A stretch of DNA of 13,414 bases from Euryarchaeota archaeon UBA623. GTDB lineage: Archaea; Thermoplasmatota; Poseidoniia; Poseidoniales; Thalassarchaeaceae. How positions within the stretch are numbered: position 1 is the stretch's first letter; every line of letters starts with the position of its first letter. The DNA lies in assembly GCA_002505325.1 (NCBI GenBank), contig DAUV01000045.1, forward strand, positions 10,398-23,811. The letters are read 5' to 3'. The notes below the pieces were generated by a model. That model was not told where the DNA came from. It ran no database searches and was given only the letters and a program-made list of their open reading frames with translations. The translations under genes were made by a program, and so were the position numbers. Shown piece by piece: positions 1 to 5,735 of the stretch.

Positions 1-208
1 CTGGGTCTAAGCCCCACTCTCGCATTTCATCGAAGAAGTCAGAGCCACTGGTCCAGTTCTCTATGCCTTGGAAGTCACCATCGAAGCGAGCCCCACTATC
101 TGAGCGGATTTCGTGGACATGAACCTCCCGGCCCGCATTCGCTAGATAGGCGGCCGCGGCGAGGCCCGAGAGGCCTGCTCCGAGGATGTGTACTGGCTCG
201 CTGCTCAC
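1..208 (-). CDS. FAD-dependent oxidoreductase, N-terminal part (cut by window edge)
   Basis: Only the first 69 codons lie in the window; the gene runs off the left end. The protein starts with a Rossmann strand and the dinucleotide-binding motif ILGAGLSGLAAAAYL at residues 8-22. An acidic residue at the end of strand two (VHVHEIR) would contact the FAD ribose, and GARF follows a few residues later. The stretch FQGIENW recalls archaeal oxidoreductases related to geranylgeranyl reductase, but too little is present to assign a substrate. The start is GTG at 208-206; an in-frame TGA lies five codons upstream and no other start codon lies between. It is divergent from moaE across an 80-base gap that holds a perfect inverted repeat. 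The FAD-binding fold is clear; the exact enzyme is not. Confidence 0.8.
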   Translation of the reverse strand, partial: MSSEPVHILGAGLSGLAAAAYLANAGREVHVHEIRSDSGARFDGDFQGIENWTSGSDFFDEMREWGLDP

Positions 209-228
209 GGCTCCGCGACTTCAGGCCT

Positions 229-268
229 ACCGTTTGAACGGTTGGGCCCCGGCCGTCGCGTTCAAGCG
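229..268. promoter_or_regulatory. Inverted repeat in the divergent gap before moaE
   Basis: The 80 bases between the FAD oxidoreductase start (208) and the moaE start (289) contain the dyad ACCGTT-TG-AACGGT at 229-242, with perfect 6-base arms. A partial copy of its core in inverted orientation (CGTTCAAGCG) lies at 259-268, 28 bases away centre to centre. I see no AT-rich TATA element here. An operator for a dimeric regulator of the divergent genes is possible, but this is inferred from position and symmetry alone. Confidence 0.3.
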
Positions 269-288
269 CAGCACCCGGATGGCACTGC

Positions 289-711
289 ATGACTCGGGTA
301 CGGGTGCTCATCGAGCCCGAGCAACTCGACCCAGAGGGACTGCGCGAGATGCTCGATTCGGATGGTTGCGGCAGCGTGGTCAGCTTCGTGGGACTGACGC
401 GTGGAGAGGACGAAGGAGTGACTGTCGAGCGACTCGAGTTCGACGCTTGGGAGGGAGAACTCCCCGGAGTTCTGAACGAGCTCGCCGAACAGGCTCTGGG
501 CCAGTTTGGGGTGAGCTCGGTGGTGCTGGCCCACCGCACTGGCTCGGTCGGGGCGGGTGAGCCCATCGTGTGCATCCATGTCGGATCAGCCCATCGAGCT
601 GAGGGTTTCGAAGCCTGTAGTTGGTTGATAGATGAACTGAAGCGGCAGGCCCCGTTGTGGAAGAAGGAAATCCGGGCCGATGGTGAAATCTGGAAGACTG
701 GTCTTGGATGA
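289..711 (+). CDS. moaE: Molybdopterin synthase catalytic subunit MoaE
   Basis: MoaE is the large subunit of molybdopterin synthase. With the thiocarboxylated small subunit MoaD it puts the two dithiolene sulfurs into cyclic pyranopterin monophosphate to give molybdopterin in the cytoplasm. The 140 residues match the usual family length. Visible family motifs are GSVVSFVGLTRG (28-39), the central HRTGSVGAGE (82-91), the AHRAEGFEA segment (101-109) and the C-terminal DELKRQAPLWKKE (115-127). K118 and K125 in that last motif correspond to the two active-site lysines known from E. coli MoaE. The first in-frame ATG (289) is used. moaC lies 1.75 kb away in a different operon, and neither moaA nor moaD is in the window. 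The stop codon directly abuts the stop of the convergent oxidoreductase gene. Confidence 0.95.
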   Translation: MTRVRVLIEPEQLDPEGLREMLDSDGCGSVVSFVGLTRGEDEGVTVERLEFDAWEGELPGVLNELAEQALGQFGVSSVVLAHRTGSVGAGEPIVCIHVGSAHRAEGFEACSWLIDELKRQAPLWKKEIRADGEIWKTGLG

Positions 712-714
712 TTA
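709..714. other. Abutting convergent stop codons (TGATTA), junction 1
   Basis: The moaE stop TGA (709-711) is followed without any spacer by TTA (712-714), the complement of the TAA stop of the minus-strand oxidoreductase. The identical hexamer occurs at 4950-4955 and 9729-9734. No T-tract terminator or hairpin separates the two genes, so their transcripts must end inside each other's gene or overlap. Confidence 0.85.
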
Positions 715-2058
715 CATCGTGTCCATAGCAGCACTGACGCTGGCTACTGCCCCTGGTACGTTCGATGCAATCCCTTCGACCATCATCCAGCCGTGTCCCT
801 TGACCCCGTCACCAACGAGGCGAACTCCTTCTATGCCGACATCCGAGGGCAACTCGGCACCCTGCGGGGCACGATTGCAAGGCCAGTTCCTGTGGTAGGT
901 GTGGACACACAACTCCTCTCCATGGTCAGAGAGCCACGGGATGGCTTCGTAGAGATCCTCACGTCCCTTCGTTATCTCCGATTTCACACTCGGGTCCGGC
1001 ACGTACTGGTGTGTGATCATCATGTGCTTGCCCTCAGGTGCGAGGCTCGGATCGGAGAAGGTCGGAATTACATATCCACCAACTCTTTCCAAGCCTGGCA
1101 GCATCGTTACACCACTGCCACGGTGAGGAATATCGTCATCTAGCGCGAACACGAAGCCTATGCCTCCAACCGCTTGAGTATCACGGACTTGCTCTCTGAT
1201 TCCCGTAGTTACCGCGAAGTCGTCCGAGAGCGCCTTGAGCAGGTTTGGGTGACCGCCATTGTGGATGATTGCATCGGCCCCTACCCACACTCCCTCATCG
1301 CGACCGCGCCGCCTGATACCGATACAGAAACGGTTGCCCTTGGTCGATTCCTCTGCATCACCGGGCAGTATTTCAGTGACCTCGTGAGATAGTTTGACAC
1401 GAGCCCCATTCTCTCGTAAGTCACTTCGTAATCCGTCAATGACTCCCTTGCACCCGCCCTTGGGGACGTGGGGACGGTCGCTCCAGAACGAATTCTGAAG
1501 CATCCTCACGACGGTCGATGCAGGCATCTGTTCAAACCTCAGACTGATGGCGAAATTGGCAAAAGCATCGACAAAGTCGATGAAATCATTGGAGAAGTAC
1601 CTCGACATCCAAGTCCTACCATCTTCGGTCTCATTGCCCCATGGCTGTTTGGCGGACTTCATCAGCAGCCGCGGCAGGTTCAGCGTGTCCTTGAGCGAGA
1701 ACCACGGTAAGACCCCGTAGACCGAGTTGGCCCGTTGAAGCTTACCATCCTTGATTTGGCAGGCGAACTTGGTGGTTGGCAGGAAGTCGACTCCATGGCG
1801 CCCAAGGTTGAGACCACCGCTGCTCCGCTTGCCGAGCATCAGTTTTGCGAAGGGCCCCTTCTTGCCATGCGGGATCATGTGGACCGCGCCGGTTGGAATC
1901 TGAAAACCGTCGTGGTCGTGCTGAGTGAACCTGCCCCCGGCGAAAGACATCCTCTCGTAGACTGTGACATCATACTTCTGTGTCTGTGCGAGGCTTGCAG
2001 CTGATGCCAGCCCTCCTACTCCGGCGCCGATGACCACTGCCTTTGCTCGCTCGCTCAT
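712..2058 (-). CDS. Phytoene desaturase-like FAD-dependent oxidoreductase
   Basis: This is a 448-residue flavoprotein of the amine oxidase/phytoene desaturase (CrtI) superfamily. The N-terminal FAD-binding motif GAGVGG is at residues 11-16. The ribose-binding acidic residue is E35, followed by AGGRF (40-44). The C-terminal FAD motif is at about 411-443, with VGDG (415-418) and VEGIASNVPGA. Family members desaturate, saturate or isomerise isoprenoid chains, so carotenoid or archaeal lipid chemistry is plausible, but the substrate cannot be read from sequence. The gene follows the ferredoxin gene by nine bases. Its SD (GAGGTGG) overlaps the ferredoxin stop TGA, which implies translational coupling and suggests the ferredoxin is its electron partner. 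Methanogens are known to pair ferredoxin with geranylgeranyl reductase in this way. The 3' end abuts moaE with no spacer. Confidence 0.85.
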   Translation of the reverse strand: MSERAKAVVIGAGVGGLASAASLAQTQKYDVTVYERMSFAGGRFTQHDHDGFQIPTGAVHMIPHGKKGPFAKLMLGKRSSGGLNLGRHGVDFLPTTKFACQIKDGKLQRANSVYGVLPWFSLKDTLNLPRLLMKSAKQPWGNETEDGRTWMSRYFSNDFIDFVDAFANFAISLRFEQMPASTVVRMLQNSFWSDRPHVPKGGCKGVIDGLRSDLRENGARVKLSHEVTEILPGDAEESTKGNRFCIGIRRRGRDEGVWVGADAIIHNGGHPNLLKALSDDFAVTTGIREQVRDTQAVGGIGFVFALDDDIPHRGSGVTMLPGLERVGGYVIPTFSDPSLAPEGKHMMITHQYVPDPSVKSEITKGREDLYEAIPWLSDHGEELCVHTYHRNWPCNRAPQGAELPSDVGIEGVRLVGDGVKGHGWMMVEGIASNVPGAVASVSAAMDTM

Positions 2059-2067
2059 CCTGCCACC

Positions 2068-2328
2068 TCAGGAGTACACTAGGGCTCCTGTTGGACACCA
2101 AAGGAGGCACCTCAGGCAGTCAGTGCAGTTATCCTCGATGACCTCGCAAAGCCCCTCGACGATTAGCGCATCGTCCTTACAGGTCATCAGACAGTAAGAG
2201 CAGCCGACACAGAGTTCGTCGATTACCTGCAGTTTCAGGCCGTCAGTGATAGGCCTGTCATGGGCGATACCCGATTCCAATTCGGGGACAGCGCCCGGAG
2301 TTGCCTTGTTTCGAAACGCCTCGGCCAC
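2068..2328 (-). CDS. Ferredoxin with two 4Fe-4S motifs
   Basis: This 86-residue iron-sulfur protein carries two classic CxxCxxCxxxC motifs: C40, C43, C46, C50 and C68, C71, C74, C78. The second ends in the usual CPTGA, whereas the first ends in C-K instead of C-P, a mild deviation. A roughly 35-residue N-terminal extension precedes the cluster domain. It should be a soluble low-potential electron carrier. Because it is the first gene of a two-gene operon with the FAD oxidoreductase, it probably feeds electrons to that enzyme (inferred). The start is GTG at 2328-2326: the nearest upstream in-frame stop is nine codons before it, and no ATG or GTG lies between. Confidence 0.9.
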   Translation of the reverse strand: MAEAFRNKATPGAVPELESGIAHDRPITDGLKLQVIDELCVGCSYCLMTCKDDALIVEGLCEVIEDNCTDCLRCLLWCPTGALVYS

Positions 2329-2457
2329 GCTACCCCATTGCCGCCGACTATTTCAGATGTTATCCGCAAACTCGCCACAACTACGACTCCGCCGATAAGC
2401 CGGTTTGATGAATAGTGATGATGAACTCGCGAGCACACAGGCGAGAGAGGCGATCGA
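2329..2457. promoter_or_regulatory. Divergent promoter region, ferredoxin operon / moaC operon
   Basis: These 129 bases separate two outward-facing operons, so both promoters should lie here. I see no convincing TATA box for either strand. The sequence is modestly AT-rich around 2341-2365 and 2396-2425, with GATGA-type short repeats at 2407-2424. The only clear signal is the moaC SD, GAGAGG at 2445-2450. Confidence 0.35.
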
Positions 2458-2919
2458 TTGGACGAGGAGTCGTGGACTGGGATAATCGATGTGGGATCTA
2501 AGCCCGTTGTCGCCCGCGAGGCGGTAGCCACTGGCCTGCTTGTTCTCTCCGAGAGGGGTATCGATGTCGTGGCAAACGGTCGTTCCCCAAAGGGCGATGT
2601 CAGAGAAGCCTCGACGATAGCCGCTATCCAGGCGGTAAAGGAGACGCCCCGAACCTTACCTCACTGCCATCCAATTCCCATCGAGGGTTGCACGGTTGAT
2701 TGGAGGGTAGAGGAGAACGGTCTGCGCTGTACAGTCTCCGTGCGCACCCATTGGACCACCGGCGTGGAGATGGAGGCATTGTGTGGAGTCACCGCAGGGT
2801 TGCTGTGCGCTTGGGACATGCTCAAGTCGATTGAGAAGGACTCCGGGGGCCAGTATCCGACTTCTAGGATAGAAGGAGTACGGGTCCTGCGCAAAAGTAA
2901 GGGCGACCCGCATGATTGA
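2458..2919 (+). CDS. moaC: Cyclic pyranopterin monophosphate synthase MoaC
   Basis: MoaC converts 3',8-cyclo-7,8-dihydro-GTP to cyclic pyranopterin monophosphate, the step before molybdopterin synthase. The 153 residues match the family. DVGSKPVVAREAVA (11-24), the signature PHCHPIP (68-74) and GVEMEALCGVT (102-112) are all present. K45 (in SPKGDV), D120 and K123 (WDMLKS) align with K51, D128 and K131 of E. coli MoaC. The chosen start is TTG at 2458, with GAGAGG seven bases upstream; the frame is open back to a TGA at 2422-2424, but no ATG or GTG lies there. The TTG start yields a slightly short N-terminus. It heads an apparent operon with glpX (24-base gap) and class I aldolase, an unusual metabolic pairing. 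Confidence 0.94.
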   Translation: MDEESWTGIIDVGSKPVVAREAVATGLLVLSERGIDVVANGRSPKGDVREASTIAAIQAVKETPRTLPHCHPIPIEGCTVDWRVEENGLRCTVSVRTHWTTGVEMEALCGVTAGLLCAWDMLKSIEKDSGGQYPTSRIEGVRVLRKSKGDPHD

Positions 2920-2943
2920 ATGCTAAGACTCATTCGGAGAAGC

Positions 2944-3891
2944 ATGGCGACCACTGACCTCATTGAGCACTTTCTTCAAGCCACTGAGGCCGCTGCGGTA
3001 GCAGCTTCGGCTTGGAGGGGGCTGGAGGATGGCAAGGCCGCAGACGGAGCAGCCGTCGAAGCCATGCGCACCATCTTCGACAGCGTACCTTTTGACGGAC
3101 GCGTGGCGATAGGTGAGGGCGAGCGCGACGACGCACCAATGCTTTGGATTGGCGAACCTCTAGGCTCGATGCAAGGTATCGCCGGGGCACCGGCAATCGA
3201 CATAGCCGTCGACCCTCTAGAGTGTACCAATCACGTCGCCCTCGACCTGCCCAATGCGATGGCTGTTCTCGCCGCAGCTCCTCGTGGTAATTTGCTGCAC
3301 GCCCCTGACTGCTACATGGACAAAATAGCCGGTCCAGCCGCCCTCGAAGGCGAGGTCAGTCTCGAGGCCGACACTTCTTACAACGTCGAGGCCGCCTGCG
3401 CCGCTCTCGGAAAAACCACTTCACAGCTCCGTGTGGTAGTGATGGACAGGCCGCGACACGAACGACTGATACGCGAGCTGAAGCAGCACGATGTCAACAT
3501 CATCCTCATTGGCGATGGAGACATTGCCGCGGCTCTGAACGCCGCAGATCCCGATTCAGACATTGACATGCTAATGGGGATAGGGGCAGCGCCCGAGGGA
3601 GTAATCACAGCAACTGCTCTCAGGGGGCTGAAGGCTCCCTTTGAGGGACGACTCGTGTTCAAGAATAAGGGTCACCGAGAGCGTGCTGAGAGTATGATCG
3701 AGGGCGATGTGGATAGGATATGGGGTCGCGATGAGTTGTGCTCATCGGACGATTCAGTATTCATTGGCTCTGGAGTTTGTCCAGGACGGACTCGTGGTGT
3801 CAAGGAAACCGATGACGGAAAGCACTCAGTTCACTCAGAAGTGATTGATGTTAAATCCGGCGAGCATTACTTCGTATCCTCGGTGCGATGA
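2944..3891 (+). CDS. glpX: Class II fructose-1,6-bisphosphatase (GlpX type)
   Basis: This enzyme removes the 1-phosphate of fructose 1,6-bisphosphate in gluconeogenesis, using divalent metal. Family blocks follow in order: ATEAAAVAA near the N-terminus, KAADGAAVEAMR, the metal-binding IGEGERDDAPML, AIDIAVDPLECTN, LHAPDCYMDKI, GDGDIAAAL and IGAAPEGVITA. The usual metal motif DPIEGT reads DPLECT: the acidic residues are kept, but a cysteine replaces the conserved glycine. I chose ATG 2944 (315 residues) because its distance to TEAAA matches E. coli GlpX and GGAG lies four bases upstream. An upstream ATG at 2920, directly after the moaC stop, would add eight residues. It sits between moaC and the aldolase gene, so successive gluconeogenic steps are co-transcribed. 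A bacterial-type enzyme here suggests old transfer, since many archaea use the bifunctional aldolase/phosphatase instead. Confidence 0.93.
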   Translation: MATTDLIEHFLQATEAAAVAASAWRGLEDGKAADGAAVEAMRTIFDSVPFDGRVAIGEGERDDAPMLWIGEPLGSMQGIAGAPAIDIAVDPLECTNHVALDLPNAMAVLAAAPRGNLLHAPDCYMDKIAGPAALEGEVSLEADTSYNVEAACAALGKTTSQLRVVVMDRPRHERLIRELKQHDVNIILIGDGDIAAALNAADPDSDIDMLMGIGAAPEGVITATALRGLKAPFEGRLVFKNKGHRERAESMIEGDVDRIWGRDELCSSDDSVFIGSGVCPGRTRGVKETDDGKHSVHSEVIDVKSGEHYFVSSVR

Positions 3892-3932
3892 GTTCTTCTC
3901 CTACTGCCCGCACGTGCTCACGAGGTCATCGG

Positions 3933-4952
3933 ATGGACACTGAACTCCTCGAGAAGACCGCAAGTGAACTGGTGGCCCCAGGTAAGGGAATTCTCGCCGC
4001 TGATGAGAGCAACGGGACGATGTCGAAGCGCTTGGCTGCTGCTGGAGTCGAACCATCGTCGGAGTCTCGGCGCTCGTACCGGGCGAACCTGCTTGATACA
4101 GCAGGATACGAATCCGCTGTCGGAGGTGTCATATTGTTCGATGAGACAATCAGACAGAACATGGACGACGGTTCTCTCATAGCCGAGGCACTTAGTTCCA
4201 GAGGAATACACCCGGGAATCAAGGTTGACACGGGGGCAAAAGACCTCGCCAATTACTCCGGTGAGAAAATTACAGAGGGTCTCGATGGACTCAGGGAGCG
4301 CTGCATCGAGTATTTCGAGATGGGCGCACGTTTCGCCAAGTGGAGAGCAGTTATCCGTATCTCCGAGGGGATGCCTAGTCCTGCATGCGTATCGACCAAC
4401 GCACACGCTCTGGCTCGATACGCTGCAATCTGCCAAGAACAGGGACTGGTCCCCATCATCGAGCCAGAGGTGCTGATGGATGGCTCTCATGATGCGCAGC
4501 GCTGCTACGACGTCACAGCCGAGATTCTCGATGCGACTTTCGCCGCCTGCGCTGAGCAAGGTATCCACATCCCAGGAGCACTGCTCAAACCCAACATGAT
4601 CATCGCTGGGAACGACTGTCCCAATCAGATCTCAAGAGAAGAAGTGGCTAGGATGACGATTGACTGTCTAACCAACCACGTCCCGAAAGATCTGCCAGGA
4701 ATAGTTTTCTTGTCAGGAGGTCAGTCTGACGAGGATGCGACCGCCCATCTCAATCTGATGAATCAGATGGATGTTGAGCACCCTTGGCAACTTTCCTACT
4801 CCTACGGTCGCGCACTACAGGCACATGCACTCACGACTTGGGCCAAAGGAAACTCCGGGTCTGCAGTCGCCAGCCAGCAAATGTTCGCTCATCGGGCTAG
4901 CATGAACAGCCTAGCCCGAAGTGGTGACTGGAATCCCGACCTAGAGGCCTGA
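3933..4952 (+). CDS. fba: Class I fructose-bisphosphate aldolase
   Basis: This enzyme catalyses reversible aldol cleavage and condensation of fructose 1,6-bisphosphate through a lysine Schiff base. The 339 residues align along their length with the animal/bacterial class I family, not the short archaeal DhnA type: APGKGILAADES (15-26), GGVILFDET (64-72), GIKVDTG (95-101), FAKWRAVI (134-141), PIIEPEVL (174-181), GALLKPNM (215-222) and FLSGGQS. K219 is the expected Schiff-base lysine; D24, K97, K136 and E177 match the other active-site residues of rabbit aldolase. The long C-terminal tail with the terminal tyrosine seen in animals is absent. The start at 3933 is favoured by GAGGT six bases upstream. 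An earlier ATG at 3888 overlaps the glpX stop as ATGA but would add a poorly alignable 15-residue tail. Confidence 0.93.
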   Translation: MDTELLEKTASELVAPGKGILAADESNGTMSKRLAAAGVEPSSESRRSYRANLLDTAGYESAVGGVILFDETIRQNMDDGSLIAEALSSRGIHPGIKVDTGAKDLANYSGEKITEGLDGLRERCIEYFEMGARFAKWRAVIRISEGMPSPACVSTNAHALARYAAICQEQGLVPIIEPEVLMDGSHDAQRCYDVTAEILDATFAACAEQGIHIPGALLKPNMIIAGNDCPNQISREEVARMTIDCLTNHVPKDLPGIVFLSGGQSDEDATAHLNLMNQMDVEHPWQLSYSYGRALQAHALTTWAKGNSGSAVASQQMFAHRASMNSLARSGDWNPDLEA

Positions 4953-4955
4953 TTA
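4950..4955. other. Abutting convergent stop codons (TGATTA), junction 2
   Basis: The aldolase stop TGA (4950-4952) is followed directly by TTA, the complement of the TAA stop of the small winged-helix gene. It is the same six bases and the same strand order as at 709-714 and 9729-9734. Confidence 0.85.
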
Positions 4956-5204
4956 GATTTCGTCCAAGGCCCCAGGCCTCAGTTGCCAGACACAGATTTC
5001 GTAGCGACCGGAGAGGGCACCGCCACGCTTTGTCGTTGCGACCTTCATGATATCCTTGTCTTTGGACAGGACATTCCCCAGTTGCTGGGGAGTAGTCCCG
5101 TGACGCATGGTGGAATTCACGTGTTCAAGAATCTCCGTCGTGTTTGCTTCTCCTCTGTCATCCAAGAATTTTTTTATCTTCTGTCGTAGTCTTGTTGTTC
5201 TCAT
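4953..5204 (-). CDS. Small winged-helix-like protein, distal gene of a tandem pair
   Basis: I do not recognise a named family for this 83-residue basic protein. The pattern is an amphipathic first helix (LRQKIKKFLDDRG), a helix-turn-helix-like stretch (NTTEILEHVNSTM, then PQQLGNVLSKDKDIM) and a short strand-rich end, KVATTKRGGALSGRYEICVWQL. That resembles a minimal winged helix. It shares layout with the upstream 88-residue protein, including the central L..(LM) helix, D..I..(V) and a TTKRGG/TIRKSG wing, so the two are probably old duplicates. A near-ideal SD (AGGAGG) overlaps the stop of the upstream gene, so the two should be translated together. A DNA-binding regulator is the best guess. 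A run of seven Ts within 5164-5176 lies in the K-I-K-K-F codons. Confidence 0.7.
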   Translation of the reverse strand: MRTTRLRQKIKKFLDDRGEANTTEILEHVNSTMRHGTTPQQLGNVLSKDKDIMKVATTKRGGALSGRYEICVWQLRPGALDEI

Positions 5205-5210
5205 CTAAAT

Positions 5211-5216
5211 CCTCCT
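5211..5216 (-). promoter_or_regulatory. Strong SD overlapping the upstream stop codon
   Basis: On the minus strand AGGAGG (5216-5211) lies six bases before the ATG at 5204 and shares bases with the TAG stop (5217-5215) of the preceding gene. This arrangement favours re-initiation and a fixed ratio of the two winged-helix proteins. Confidence 0.7.
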
Positions 5217-5481
5217 ATTTGTTTTCGGGCTTAGCACGCTCATGGTGCTGCACCCACTCCTTGGTCGCCCATTCCGAGAGTGGGGGGGTACTGCCGGTCA
5301 TTCCGCTCTTGCGAATCGTTCCGATACGGACGATACTCGCGTCTGTCTCCATCAGTGATGCTAGATCCAAGCTTCCAGAGTAGCCTTCCTGACTACTCAG
5401 CCAGGTTGCAATCTCAGCACTGTTCCTAGGCTGCTCCGAGAGGTATTTGCGAATGATAAGTCGGATTTTTTCCACTTCCAT
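5215..5481 (-). CDS. Small winged-helix-like protein, proximal gene of a tandem pair
   Basis: This 88-residue protein has the same plan as its downstream neighbour: an N-terminal basic helix (VEKIRLIIRKYLSEQ), a short helix-turn-helix (SAEIATWLSSQEG, then LDLASLMETDASI) and a wing-like VRIGTIRKSG. It ends with a charged WATKEWVQHHERAKPENK tail. No named family was recognised. The start ATG (5481) has a strong SD, GGAGGGAGA, a few bases upstream (5493-5485), and a TATA-like element lies at 5553-5545 on the same strand. It is the only complete gene here ending in TAG. It is divergent from the 873-residue winged-helix protein across 254 bases, so cross-regulation is possible (inferred). Confidence 0.7.
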   Translation of the reverse strand: MEVEKIRLIIRKYLSEQPRNSAEIATWLSSQEGYSGSLDLASLMETDASIVRIGTIRKSGMTGSTPPLSEWATKEWVQHHERAKPENK

Positions 5482-5544
5482 CTGTCTCCCTCCAGCATAC
5501 TCTCGGACCCGGCAGTTGGCCCGATGCGCATAGGATGGCGGGCG

Positions 5545-5553
5545 CTGATATAA
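5545..5553 (-). promoter_or_regulatory. TATA-like box for the small winged-helix operon
   Basis: The minus strand reads TTATATCAG (5553-5545) inside otherwise GC-rich sequence. Archaeal transcription would start about 25 bases further, near 5522, leaving a leader of about 40 bases with the SD at its end. Confidence 0.45.
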
Positions 5554-5693
5554 CCGTTCTGCACGAAATCATACTTTTTCGTTACAGATAGTTGCTAGAA
5601 ATGGGGGTGTTTTCAGGTCTGAACCAAGTGTGGAAATGAAACTGATATATTCTCCATAAGAAATGTGTAATTAATTGTAACTAAACAACATAA

Positions 5694-5700
5694 TTTAATA
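5694..5700 (+). promoter_or_regulatory. TATA-like box for the 873-residue protein gene
   Basis: TTTAATA at 5694-5700 lies at the end of a very AT-rich stretch (5641-5720, about 22 percent GC by my count). A start 25 bases downstream would fall near 5722-5725, just before the SD AGGTG at 5727-5731. The whole 254-base gap 5482-5735 holds this element and the opposing one, and no gene that I can see. Confidence 0.5.
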
Positions 5701-5735
5701 CATCAACTTTAGTAAGATGTATTGAGAGGTGGCGA

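Noticed and set aside
96..734. 212-codon open frame on the minus strand across moaE
   Set aside because: It lies opposite moaE, whose motifs are unmistakable. Its translation is rich in Ser, Arg and Pro with no recognisable domain and overlaps three real genes.
2920..2943. GlpX start at 2920, directly after the moaC stop
   Set aside because: It lacks an SD and adds eight residues. ATG 2944 places the conserved TEAAA block at the same distance as in E. coli GlpX.
3888..3932. Aldolase start at 3888, overlapping the glpX stop as ATGA
   Set aside because: The overlap is tempting, but the extra 15 residues do not align with the family, and ATG 3933 has a good SD six bases upstream.
3918..4568. 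216-codon open frame on the minus strand inside the aldolase gene
   Set aside because: The aldolase is conserved along its length, and the antisense frame has no domain. It is a by-product of GC-rich codon use.
5164..5176. Seven-T run as a terminator or slippage site
   Set aside because: It lies inside the coding frame of the small winged-helix gene, where it encodes Lys/Phe codons, and there is no sign of a second frame product.
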